A stretch of 64,000 nt of DNA, taken from Rallus limicola. Taxonomy: Eukaryota > Chordata > Aves > Gruiformes > Rallidae. The notes under the pieces are model-generated. The model ran no database searches. It saw nothing but the letters and a program-made list of their open reading frames with translations, and was not told the origin of the DNA. Numbering within the stretch: position 1 is the stretch's first letter; every line of letters begins with the position of its first letter. Below, piece by piece: positions 33,813 through 45,445 of this stretch. The DNA lies in NCBI GenBank assembly GCA_022605955.1, contig JAKCOZ010000011.1, forward strand, positions 9,429,990 through 9,493,989. The letters run 5' to 3'. A program made the position numbers and the translations under genes.

Positions 33813-36800
33813 CATACAAATGCATTATTAGAATCTACTCAGATTTAGGATGCCTACAAACAATAACTTTAAGCTGAAATAGATCTGACATCTGACAGTC
33901 CTGACCCACAGATGTGAGTTGGGGTTACTGTAATTCATCCTGATCTTTTTTGGCCTGATTGAAGATTTAATTTATTTAATTGCTGTATAGTTGTACCTTA
34001 ATAATGCCGTATCCAAAAATTCATTTATTCTGATTAGCTGAGGTCATTGTTAACTGTTCATAGTGCTGGGAATCACTTAATAGGTGCTAAGATTTTTGTT
34101 GTCAGAGACTTACTTCACAAATTTAATCTCTCATTCTCAAATAAACACCTATTTTCTGATTTTCTGCTACTTTCAGAATTCTTCATTTCTATGTCATTAC
34201 CAGTCATAGGGACCTCTTTGTCTTCTGACCCTGCTTCTCATCCCAGATTTTATCTGCCTCAGACAGAAATAAACACATCTGAAAGATGTGAATGTCCATA
34301 GGAAGTGCAGATCAAAGGATTATATGTACTATAAATTTTAATTAAATTTATTATTGGTGGACAATACAGAGTGGAAAATGCACTCTTTTTTTTTTTTTGA
34401 CAAAGAATTTAAGAGCGGTTTATGTCTGACATTATGACTGGTGAGAATTTTTGCTTAGCTACATTACTCTTTACTCCCCATTGCTCATTACTACCCCTTT
34501 ATCAAAGGCTGTTTATTCCTCACCTCCCTCTATTCAGCTATTTAAGTTACCTTTAATATCTTTCAATTAAAATATCTGAAATTAGCAAAAAATCATATCA
34601 GGCTGTTTTGGTAGTTGTCTAATTTTTTATGGAGACATGCTGGAGAACTAACTCGTGGGCAGCAGGCACACAACTCTAATGAAAAGCAATAGGAAGCAGC
34701 AATGTGTGCAACCCACTTTTCAGGTTTTACACCTGAAAATGGAAGGGGACAGGAATACAAGACCTGAGAAACCTGAAAATGTGATATGGGGAGGGAAATA
34801 TATACATAGAGAGCAGACAACTTCATTTTAAACATGCCTGTTCAGAGCAGGAGCTAATCAGACCAGGATATAGACAGAGAGAACTGTTGTGACTCTCTGG
34901 GCTCTATGTTCAATAACATTACCATTAACGACAGTTGTCCCATCATAGCTTTGTAAGGTTCAGAGTCAGTTCTAATAAAGGGCTCTGCAGGCTAAATCTG
35001 TTACTTTTTTTTGAAGAGACTTGAAGAAATTCCATAGGATTGGATGAAAACCAGTGTTAGCTTAGTACTAAAAGGGCAAACAGGCTGACCTATGTAGCTA
35101 TACTGTGGTAAGTTTGAAATTGGTACTAAGCAAAAAAATAGACTGGTCTACATAAGAAGCAATAAGCACATAATTAAATAATAGAAATATTCTTCCTGAC
35201 AATCAGCATGGTTTCTTGTAAAAAGAAAAGGAAAAAAGTACTGTGCAACAAAACTACAAGCACTCTGAAAAAGGCTGTAAGTGTATCATATTGTCTATGG
35301 CCACCTGTAACAGAAACAAAATATAAACCTGGTAATGAATTTGGTAGCAACAGAGGGCTGGAAGCCAGAGCTATAAACCCATCTATTTCAGGTGATCATA
35401 GTGTCGTGGTAAAATATAGGACTACTGAATATTATTTTGCTGAGATATCCTGCAGGAGAAAATACTTACTTTGGTATGAATGATACTAGCTCCCAAACCG
35501 TTATTGTTTTTCAGCACAAGAAGTTTCAGCTACCTTCAGTTTAAAGTCAGGTTTAAAGTCAGGTGCTCAAGGAAGTTCATACACAGTAACAAATAGAGTT
35601 ATCAGGCTCCTAATGATCTATTCTCCCATTGATACTCCTGGGACTTTGCATAAAGCTCTCATTAATGCAAATGGAAATGTGGAAAGCATATGCCGAAATC
35701 AACAACTCCCCCTATTGTTGTAATAACTGAATAGTCCCTTTAGGCAAAATGTAACATTACTGAGTTTAATTTTTCCTCCTCCTTATGAAACAAATCACGT
35801 TAAAAAGTGTGGTCTTTTGGGTTTGTTTGTTTTTAAAGTGGATGTCATGGGAGAAAGTCAGTGCAGAAAATTTATCAAAAAACCCCATTCTTGTTATTAC
35901 CCAGTCCTGCCCTGGTCTAGCCATTTCATCGATCATGGTGACAATGGCCCATATTTGCCCCCGGTGCAATTGTACTACCATTGACATGATCACATTTAGA
36001 AGAGATTTGCTCTATTGCTATTTATTAAGAAGTCGGGTGCAATGATTAGTTGAAGGTTTGCCTTCCTCTGCAGCTTGGATTAATGCATACATTATGCAAA
36101 GGTATATCTATGTTTCAGCTTGCTACAGATGTTGTAGTTAAGAATTCACGGATGTTTGCACTTTGCTGCTCCAAGTTTCATTATAATAGAATGTGAAGAT
36201 AACAGGGCCACAATCTAGTTATACAGTCGAAAGGTTGACAGAATAATTTGATTGTATTCTGCTTATTTACCACAATATTCTAGTATACTTTGTGGCTTAT
36301 AATAAATGCTAGGCATGGGACAGCTAAAATAGGTAGCACTAATGATGTCCTACAACAAAAAACCATTGTTTCTAGATCTTTTATGACTGTATTTCCAAAA
36401 AAACTCACCCCAAAATCCACCCCCCCTAAAAAACCCTGCATAGAGAAAGTGATAACTTATTTACATGGTTCTAGTTCAAGAAAAAAACCCAAACTTGTCA
36501 GTGTCTAAGATGTGGACTCATTTTTTGTATCCTTCTGAATTTAGATGCCTTTCAATAAATTGGAGTGATCATCTTCAATACTATGGATGGAAATCTTTCA
36601 ATCACACTCTTCCTTAGCAATAACTAGATCTGTTAAAGCTAGATGGAGCTACCCAATGTTAAATAAACAGTGTGTTTCAATTTTTTATTTCCCAAACAAG
36701 TAATTGCCTTTACAGTCAGCTGCTTACTGGGTGAAATTGTTCCTAAGTTGAATTAAGGGAAGTCCTAACATTGACTCCACTGGGGCTATGATTTCACCTT

Positions 36801-37695
36801 TATTACATTAATTAAATCTAATGTGCCTCAGTAACAGAGCTAAAAATATTGATCAGTTAATGAAAGAGCAAAGATCAATGCTTAATGCAGGTGACATCTG
36901 AAGCACAGAAAGTAGGGATAGAATAAGCCCTGATTTATTAGTGTCTTGTGATACATACTTTGCAGCTGTGCTGTATCTGCATATAAATGAGGTAAGTAGC
37001 ACTTTCTAGAACTGAAAATAGTTATGATTTTGATATTTAGTAAATAGGCCCTATGTGTGAGGAAATAATTTACTAGCAGTAATCCCATAACCCAGCTAAA
37101 TAAGTAGTTGTTTTACCAGTAGGTAGTTGCATAACTCGTGTGCCACTACAATTCTACCACAAATTGATCCAAAGTAATTGGAATCACAATTAATCTAAGC
37201 ACACTGCTTAGACACAAAAAAATACAGTTCTTGGATCTCTTTAGAAGGAAAGATACATAGTAAGACTGGGCCAACCAATTTTTTTTTTTTTTTTTTTTTC
37301 CAAATTTACTGGAAAACTTACTGAGATGTGCAGTTAATGTGATGTGCAGTAACATGAGGGCTTTGTACTGAAATTCCATGTGGGGCTGTGTTATCAATCA
37401 ATGCGTCCTAGGGATTTACACAGAAATCTGCTAATGGAATACAGTTAACTTAAAACTATGCCATCAGTAAGTGTCACTCTCACTATTGGGAGACATTAGC
37501 TATCACAGCGGTGGCTGGGAAAAATACAGAATAGAGTATGTGGAGTTCATAAACTGTTGTGAATTACATGGCAGCTCTTTCTGAATTTCTTTTGTCTACA
37601 TAATCTTAAGATTTTTAATAGCACTCTTCACTGTTACCCTAGCACAAAAGACAGATCAATTAAGAGAAGAAATAAGTTTAAACTTTCTACTCAAT

Positions 37696-37719
37696 AAACT
37701 AAACTAAACTAAACTAAAC
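37696..37719. repeat. (AAACT)n microsatellite
   Basis: Four perfect AAACT units and a partial fifth are read directly. Confidence 0.95.
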
Positions 37720-37765
37720 ATTGAATGTGTTGAAAACTACTGAATACATCTGCAAATTAACCTCT

Positions 37766-37808
37766 GTGATCATTTCATGATGACCCCAAAGTCATCATGA
37801 AATGTCAC
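37766..37808. repeat. Near-perfect inverted repeat (18-bp arms, 6-nt loop)
   Basis: The left arm at 37766-37784 pairs with the right arm at 37791-37808. Arms are GTGA(T)CATTTCATGATGAC and GTCATCATGAAATGTCAC, with one bulged T and no mismatch. The loop is CCCAAA. The inner 14 bp pair perfectly. It could be a transposon terminal remnant, a binding-site palindrome or chance. Confidence 0.92.
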
Positions 37809-40800
37809 CAGAGAGCTACAAGGGAGTGAAAATTTTATGACAACTTAAAGAAAAGGATATCTCTCTTGTTCTTCACAAATCCTTCTCTTCTAAGGTTCAG
37901 TAATTTTTTTGTAAATCTCTTGAAACACACATTGTGGCAATCACTTTTCTCACTGTTATCTTTGTAGCTAGAGAGGGTACATATTTTTTTCTAATATCTC
38001 TTAGTCACTGTGTAAATGTTTATAAGTCATACTGCCATTAAAATGAACTTACTATACATGGTAAAAGCTAGCATTTGATAGCTAATGCACATTAAAATTC
38101 TTGTGAGGTCAGTATGAATTTTAACTGTTAGGACTTACTGCAACTAGAATTGCCCAGATAGTTCACAGTAAAAGTACAGCAGGGCTTCAGCACATTATTT
38201 ATTGGATGTTATCCATAGGAGTTAAATGTAACCATTTTATAAGCAAAGACTGTATGAAAAGCTAATATTTTTGCCATTCAAGTTAACAACATTCACCAAG
38301 GAACTCAGTAAAACCTTACTATATTTTCTTTCAAGGTTGATTAACCTAAAGCACAAGGATATTATGACCATATTTAGAATGTACATCTGCATTTATACCA
38401 ACATTTAACACAGCTGTAGCCTTGTATATTTACAGCATTTGTCTTTTCTTTGTTAGAAAGATTGTGCTGATACAATCTTCACTGAGCTTGAGGCAATGTT
38501 AAGGAATGATTTCTGAGCTGTTCCAGCTATTGTCCCTTTAAGAAGTTACTCCTTCAGCCTCTTCCAGATGCTCCTTAACTGCTGTCTCACTGATTGCTGC
38601 ATCCACTCATTTACCCTTCCAAAGGAGGTGCCCTACCTTCAACAAGTTTAATACCGATTCTTTGCTCACCTGGGTTGCATTTTGTTTAAATTTTCATTTT
38701 CTGAGAGGCTTGTATTTGATCATCTCTGTGATGGCCTATAAGAAAACCTCTACTTTAAAGATAATAACAAAGAATGATGACAAATTTGTCGGTAAGTAAT
38801 GGAGCTTATACTTCAATTATCCTTAAGAAGAAGAAAAGAATAAAACCAAAATCATACAATGAAGAAACATAGAACTCACATCTCACCTAAGAAGTAATGT
38901 TGCTGCAGAAGAGACCACAGGCAGGTAACAAAACTTGTGGTTAAATGAAACTGTAATTTGATGGTTATTTGGGTCAAAATTTATTTGGAGAAAAACCAGA
39001 ATGGTCTACACTTTCCTCTCTGTGTCACTGTATTTTTCTCTGCTGGTATAATATCTTGTACTGTAATCTTGTTTGGGAACTGATGTACCTGAAAAATAAC
39101 CACCAAAGGACAAAATAAAGATCCTTTTTTTCTGACTTGGTGAATGCTGGTTTATGACTACGATACACAGTGGAAGGCATTGCACTGTGCAAAAGGAACT
39201 AGTAAGGTGGTCTTCAGTGCAGCTCAAACTATCCTGTGATGCAATATGGAAAGATATACAGTTGATATTGCAAGATGTCTTACAACTATTGGACTCAGCT
39301 GGCAGGTGAGGGGTGAGGAGAATTCGTATGAATTTTGCAGAAACAGGTCTGGATTTTCTATGTCCTCTTCCCCAGCTAGGCAGGACAGTGAAGTAGTGAC
39401 TCACTCTACTAAAAAAAATAAAATAAAAAAAAAAAAGAGTTAAGTGAGAAAAGAGAAAGGAAGACCTAACCGCTTCATTGACTTTACAGAAGCTTTACAG
39501 AGCTTCTGATGGAATATATTTTCCTTATTTACAAGTAACCAGAGTCTGTGTTCTGCCATCACCCTTTTCTTTCAATTTGCATGAATGTATACAATGAGAC
39601 AATAGAGAACTGTGGAAAAGTACTGGACAAAGTCTAACAACAACTAATAAGAGGACCATAGCCTCTAGGCCCCTCACAGGGAGAGGGGAATATCCAGAAT
39701 TTTCGCTGTTCTCTAGGATGCAATTATTCTGCCCAGAACCTGAGTGACCTGTCTCGTCTCCCCTGTATATGGAATGCAAACCTGATGTCTGGTTTCACTG
39801 CAAGCTCCCTGCCTAATATGGGTATCCTAAGGCCAAATTCAATAGGCAGTCAACCACTATACCTGCCAAGAGCCAGTATTTTCAAACGAATGCATGTCAG
39901 TAGATTATCATGTCTGTTTCAGTTAGAATCAACATTCCTTTTCTAGTTCACTTAAAATCAAATGCACCACAGTCCAAGAGATATATGCCTTAATTCCCAC
40001 ACAATTTATGTTTCCCACACAACCATGGTTCTAACATGTGATTCTGACACCCAGAAGAATTTGGGTTAAATTTTCAGATGCTTTTGGATTTTGGATATTT
40101 AACTTCTTTGAATCTCAAAAGAAGAAACTTCAGGATTAATACCTGGCTATGTCTTCTAAGGGAATAAAAGTAAGAATAATAAGCTGCCAACTGAAATATC
40201 TGAAATAGAATCATTATTGCAAGTATTAGAGCTATGGCTCTTCCAAGAAGGCACTCAGAAAAAAATGTGAAGAAGAACCTTTGAAATCTTTATGGGACTT
40301 TCTCTAGTGATGATTTAAAGGGTTCCATCAAAGAAAAAAACATACTAATTTCTGTGTCATTTGGAATCTATTTGCAAAGAACTATGAAACTTGAGGAAAC
40401 TGCAGGAAAATGCACCAGTGAAATGTAAAGAAATTTTAATTTTGATTTTTTATGGGTTTCAGACCTGACTAGTTTATACAAAGACAATGGATTTATTGCA
40501 CTGCTCATCTTTATCAGACTAACAAATCTCCAAGACACCATGTCCCAGATTAATACCATTCTCCCTCCTGTTCTAAAGATCTCCAGGCTGTCTGTGTATG
40601 AGAGAGCATAGGTTTCCCCAGAGAACAATTCAGAGCACCTAGGACTAGAATTACCCTCCTACCAGAATTTATTACTGCAGTATGCTACAATAAAATAATA
40701 ACATAGGTAAACTAGCTCAGACAGCTAAGATAATAATTTAGGCATTTAGCTACCCAAGATCAGATGAAACAATCCACGCTAATGGTATTGCAAATGGCCA

Positions 40801-41269
40801 TAATAAGAAGAAAAACAATAATAAAAAGGAATCAATGTTATTGTATATTATGGAAAACTGGCATATTTTATCATTCATATTATAAAATATGGGTCATTTT
40901 CTATCAAGCCACTAAGAATTGTAGTGAAGCAATGAAAGACAAAATAATACCATACAGGATCAATCTACTTTGTTATGGTGTTGGCTCTTTTGGACAGCCT
41001 ATGATGAATAGCCTGTAAGATCCTGATAAATTGAGTGAGTAACCAGGAACTGTTACATATGAGTGGGCAGCTGGAAAATGGGAGACCCTGTGTCTATTCC
41101 AAAGGAGAGAGACAGGCATCAAGATAATCTTGGCTTTCATAGGAAAGAAAGAAGATCCTAACAGATTTTAATGCACATCAAATTATAGAAGAATTCAGCA
41201 ATAATATTACATATTCACCTCAGAAAGATTATGTCATTATACATGGAGAGGTGTGTGTTTTGCTGCTGG

Positions 41270-42490
41270 AATAGTCTCTTTGGGATCACAGAGGTCTAGT
41301 GGGATATCCCACACAATTGGAGCACTGCCAGGGATGTAGACAGTCCAGGAAAGTGAAAAAGGGCATTTGCCCTTTATGTGAGAGAACAAAGGGAATGTAT
41401 GGAGAAGAAAGGGAATGCCTTGGGATGGATGATGAGGTAGCTGAAAATTTATGCATTAGGATTAGACAGTAACCAACATTGGCAACATCATGGTGGATGT
41501 CTGTCTGTTCCACATCACCTTATTGGGAAGAAAATACAGAGAGACCTTCTTTAGAAAATCAGAAGTCTCATGTCAACAGACCTTAGTCCTCCAGACTTTA
41601 ACCTCTCCAATATCTGCTGGAAAGACAACACAGCAGGATACACATGATCCAGGAGGTTTCTGAAGTTCATTGATGCTAACTTTTTGATACAGGGAATCAA
41701 TGAGCAGATGAGAACAAGCTGGACCTGATACAAGCAAAGAAGAACTGGTCAGGGTTGTGAAGGTGAGGGTCAACTTTTGTGGTGGTCCCCATGAGATGGT
41801 GGAGTTCAGGATCCTGAGAGGAGGGAACAATGCCACAGAAGGATCACAAGCCTTGACTGAAGGAAAACAGACTTTGACCTTTTCAGGTACCTTCCTGAAA
41901 GTTATATTGGCAGCAAAGTGAAGACTAAGGGAACTGTGGTCCTGCTGCTGAATGGGACAGAGAACCTGGTAACATACTATATAGAGAAGGCCAAGGTATT
42001 CAATGATTTCTTTGCCTCAGTATTTGCTGTTAAGATTTGCCTTTGAGAATCTGGGGCCCCTGAAGAGCCTGAAAGTGATCAAAACATTGGAGAACCTTTC
42101 ATATGAGGAGAGGCTGAAAGAGCTGGAGAAGAGAAGGCTCTTGGGGGAATCTTGTCAATGTTTGTAAATACCTGATGAGAGCAGGTAAAGATGGTTCTTT
42201 TCAGGGATTTCTAATAAACAAGATAGGAGGCAATGGGCATAAATAGAAACACAGGAAATTCTATTTAAAATGAGGACAAACTTTTTTATTGGTGGGGTGT
42301 GGGGGATGGGAGGCAGATGCTTGAAAAGGCTGACCAGAGACAGTGTAAAATGTCCATCCTTGGAGATATTTAAAATCAAATTGTATAATGCCCTCAGCTG
42401 TGGCTGGCCCTGCTTTGAACTGGTTGTTTGGACTATATGATCTCCAGAGGCATCTTCCAGCCTCCACTGTCTGTGATTTTGTGTGACTCT
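41270..42490 (+). mobile_element. CR1 LINE with internal deletions (endonuclease part joined to 3' end)
   Basis: The region at about 41480-41860 gives pieces of the CR1 ORF2 endonuclease domain: DFNLSNICWKDNTAGYT-like words, broken by stops and shifts, and a block near 41700-41820 matching the end of the domain. At about 41960-42025 a short RT-lead segment appears (NDFFASVFAV). The copy then jumps to the C-terminal part (GAGAGGCTGAAAGAGCTGGA, then GAGGCAATGGGCATAAATAG and CATCCTTGGAGATATT). It ends in a degenerate TGTGATTTTGTGTGACTCTC tail near 42490. Most of the RT is missing. The 5' limit is approximate. Confidence 0.8.
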
Positions 42491-43245
42491 CTGATATATG
42501 TTACATTTTCTTAAACTGGAAGGAGTGGTAGCAGAAGTTAATTAAGCACATACACAAACTTATGAAATCACAAAGTTATAGCCATTAATATTTTCTCCAT
42601 TATTTATAAGTGATTGAAGTCTGTATCTTGCCATTGCCCGTCTCTTTCTATTTATATATCTGCACTGAATGATATGAGTAGAAGGCTTGAGGCAAGATTT
42701 TTAGAGAAAAGAGAAAAGCTAAGTCAATTGAAAGCAATTTCTGAAGGGAATAACATCAAAAACAAGGAGGAGAAATATTTGAAAAAGGGGAAAGGGATTG
42801 AAGGATATTGAAGACATTATGTTTATGTGGCATTCTCGTTCTCTGAATGTCCTAAAAAAGAATTACACCAACAGTAAGTCAGTGGATAAAGCAAATAATT
42901 TGAGGAGAGGCACAAAGGAAAACCAATAGAACATCAAGAGCATTTGAAGTGCTAGGAGGCATTTTCCTTGAGGAAAATATCTGAAAATCCTTAAGAAAGC
43001 TGATGAAGATTCATTTAAATAGCTGAACAGCTCATTTAAGCAGTCAGCCAAAAGTCTCAGTACAGCTGTAGAAAATCAGCCTGTTACTATGAACTGGTGG
43101 CACAGAAGACAAAATCAAAAATGCATCATGTTTCCTGACAGTGTACTTTGTCAGAAATTTGTTACAACTGTCTTAAAATAAGCACTGAAGTAGGCTCCAC
43201 AAAATACATGATGTTATCTACTTGCTAGAAGTTAAAGAACAGATT

Positions 43246-43335
43246 AAAAAAAACCCAAAACCCAACCCAAAAAAAACCCCCAACCAACCAAGCAAATAAA
43301 AAAACCCAAAAAACCCAAAAACCCAAAACCCACCC
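43246..43335. repeat. CCCAAAA-type low-complexity tract with G-quadruplex potential on the minus strand
   Basis: Runs of CCC separated by A runs fill this interval. At 43305-43335 there are five CCC runs with spacers of 6, 5, 4 and 1 nt. On the minus strand this meets the usual G3N1-7 quadruplex rule. A second cluster at 43254-43281 nearly meets it (one 8-nt spacer). Confidence 0.9.
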
Positions 43336-44149
43336 AGACACAGTATTTTAAAATTATAAAACAAAGATTGTTTGGGAATATACTTTTTCTCTTAAACAGC
43401 AAAGCAAGCAAGAAAACCAAAATTTCTGTTGATTCTGCAAACTGCAGGAGCCAACTGTGCCGGTACTGATTGCTCACAGAAAGTCAGCAACAGAGAAAGG
43501 AAAAATATTGGAATATATATGGAATATATAGGAATAAGATAAAAGTATTATACATGCTGGTGAAGACTTTGCAGTGGTATCAGAATGACTGGAAATTTCC
43601 ATGAAGTATTCAAATTCTATACCTGTTATTTTGAATATTTTTTCCATGTTTCAGTGATAATTTGGAACCTTAGAATCTGATTTATCCTACTTCTTGGACA
43701 TTGACACTGGTTTATGAACTCAAGGATAATAGCAACAGTGAGGATGTTCGTTAAAAACCTTAAAGAACAAGTCCCTCTTCTAGCAGCTGTGACTGGAGGA
43801 AGGCATGTAGGCAAAAAACTAGAGACTAAGCATTTGATGTAGTGTTGATCTGAGTGCTCTCATAAAAAAACAGATTAAAAAGCTTTTGAAGAAGTTAACA
43901 CTTTCAGTTTTCCTTATAATTCTTCAAATAAGGAATTTGGAGATTGAGGCTCAAGGGGAGAAAAAGAAAGGTTTCAAGGCAACCTGATGACAGTAATTAA
44001 TAAAATCAAGGTTTCTGAAAATCTGGTTAGAGGGATGTATCACTGTAACTCAGGATCACGTAACAAGCAAAACTGACACATGATCTATTTCCTAGAACCT
44101 TTTCTTAGAGAAATTTATGCCAGAATCCAAACTCAAAAGTAGGGCATGG

Positions 44150-44258
44150 TGGGTTTTTTGTTTGGTTTGGTTTGGTTGGTTTGGTTGGTTTGGTTTGTTT
44201 GGTTGGTTTGTTTTCGTTTTTTCTTTGGTTGGTTAGTTTTTGGTGGGTTTTTTTTTAT
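44150..44258. repeat. TTTGG/TTGG low-complexity tract
   Basis: Irregular TTTGG and TTGG units cover about 100 bp with T runs at the end, read directly. Confidence 0.92.
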
Positions 44259-45119
44259 GGATAATCTAGTCTCCAGAATAATGAGATTACATGAGTTATG
44301 GCCTCAGTGGTTGTTGATTATGATATGATACACTTAATAAAAATCGAAGTCTGAGATTTAAAACTAGGCGCAGTGGTCTTAATGGCCTAAATATTCTTTA
44401 CTCCTACTGTTTACTACTTCTAAACAAGTAATACTGGATTTTAGATACCAAGGTGCAATATTGTCTTTGCCATTATACAAAACAATGAAATAGAGAAGGC
44501 ATTATATTTATAACTATGTAAGCAAAATATGTAATATAATAATATTTTATTACAGAAATAATTTCATAATAGAAAGCACTCATACAGCAGACATTCATTT
44601 TTTGAAGTATAACTTCTGCTTTCTACAGTACATTGAACTAGTCCCATGCATTTGGAGATAAGAGGTGAGTGATCTGTCTAAAAGAGAAGGTTGTATCTGA
44701 CTCTTGTAACTCAGCCACAGAGAGAAGATACTACTTAAGAGACAATTATCCTGCCCAAGGTTTGGAACCTTCAGCTTCCTTCCTTTCCAAACTGAGCCAT
44801 GACATGCAATAATACATACTTTATCTGGATTCTTGATGCAAGTAATCAATCACTGAAGAAACTTCTTATGCTTGACCAGCATTAGATGTGGAAAAAATGC
44901 TCAAGAAAATGGAGAAATATTTGATTCATAAAATTTTCTGGTTTAGATGTGGAAAAATGTAGTGTAAAATAAAAAATATCTGCTGCTTTATTGTTGTTCT
45001 TGAAGTAAAAAATGTATTGTTGATTTTTCAGAATTAGTAATAAAAAATAATTAAGTTTTCTTCTGTTCTAAAGTAAAATATAAAACAAAATATAATTGTT
45101 TTCCTCATGAGAAAAATAG

Positions 45120-45445
45120 AAGGAGCAGGTGGGTGCAGAGATGAATTCTGTGAGAAGACATCAGGAGATACCCCAAGTCTGTCAGAGCCAATGCCAGCTC
45201 CAAGATGGACCTATCACTGTCTGAGGCCAAGTCCATCAGAGACAGTGGTAATGTCTTTGGGATAAGAAACTTAAGAAGGGAGGAAAGAAAAAAAAAAAAA
45301 AAGCTGTGCAACTTCAGCCAAAGAGAGGACTGAAAATATGTGGGAGGAAAAACTCTGCAGACATCCAGATCAATGAAGAAGGAGGACAGGAGGTGATCCA
45401 GGAGCCAGAGCAGAGATCCTCTTGCAGCCTGAGTGTGGAGGGTAG
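45120..45445 (+). mobile_element. Avian ERV LTR fragment (U3 to promoter region)
   Basis: Words in order are AATTCTGTGAGAAG, then CAGAGCCAATGCCAGCTCCA, GATGGACC, AGTCCATCAGAGACAGTGGT, AACTTAAGAAGGG (TATA-like), an A/G run, AGAACTGAAAATATGTGGGA-like sequence and AGACATCCAGATCAATGAAG. This is the order of the U3/R part of the LTR family also present at 57798 and, by its ends, at 7697. Both outer ends are missing. It ends close to a GGTGTAGGGGGTGTGTG microsatellite at 45447. Confidence 0.8.

Larger units (their letters stand above)
33631..41269. other. Unassigned AT-rich sequence with simple repeats and a hairpin
   Basis: This stretch contains A/C-rich low complexity at about 33738-33812, T runs at about 34388 and 37279-37299, (AAACT)n at 37696 and the hairpin at 37766. 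The pieces around 35620-35680 and 36765-36800 contain short phrases (CCCATTGATACTCCTGGGAC, TGACTCCACTGGGGCTATGA) that recall very old amniote repeats but are too short to assign. No exon is called. Confidence 0.45.
42491..45119. other. Unassigned AT-rich sequence with C/A and T/G tracts
   Basis: Two low-complexity blocks stand out (43246-43335 and 44150-44258), and the rest is unassigned. The open frames over those blocks, rich in Gly/Phe/Trp, are translation artefacts of the simple sequence. Confidence 0.5.

Noticed and set aside
44146..44328. Phe/Trp/Gly-rich small membrane protein
   Set aside because: It is a translation of the TTTGG simple repeat.
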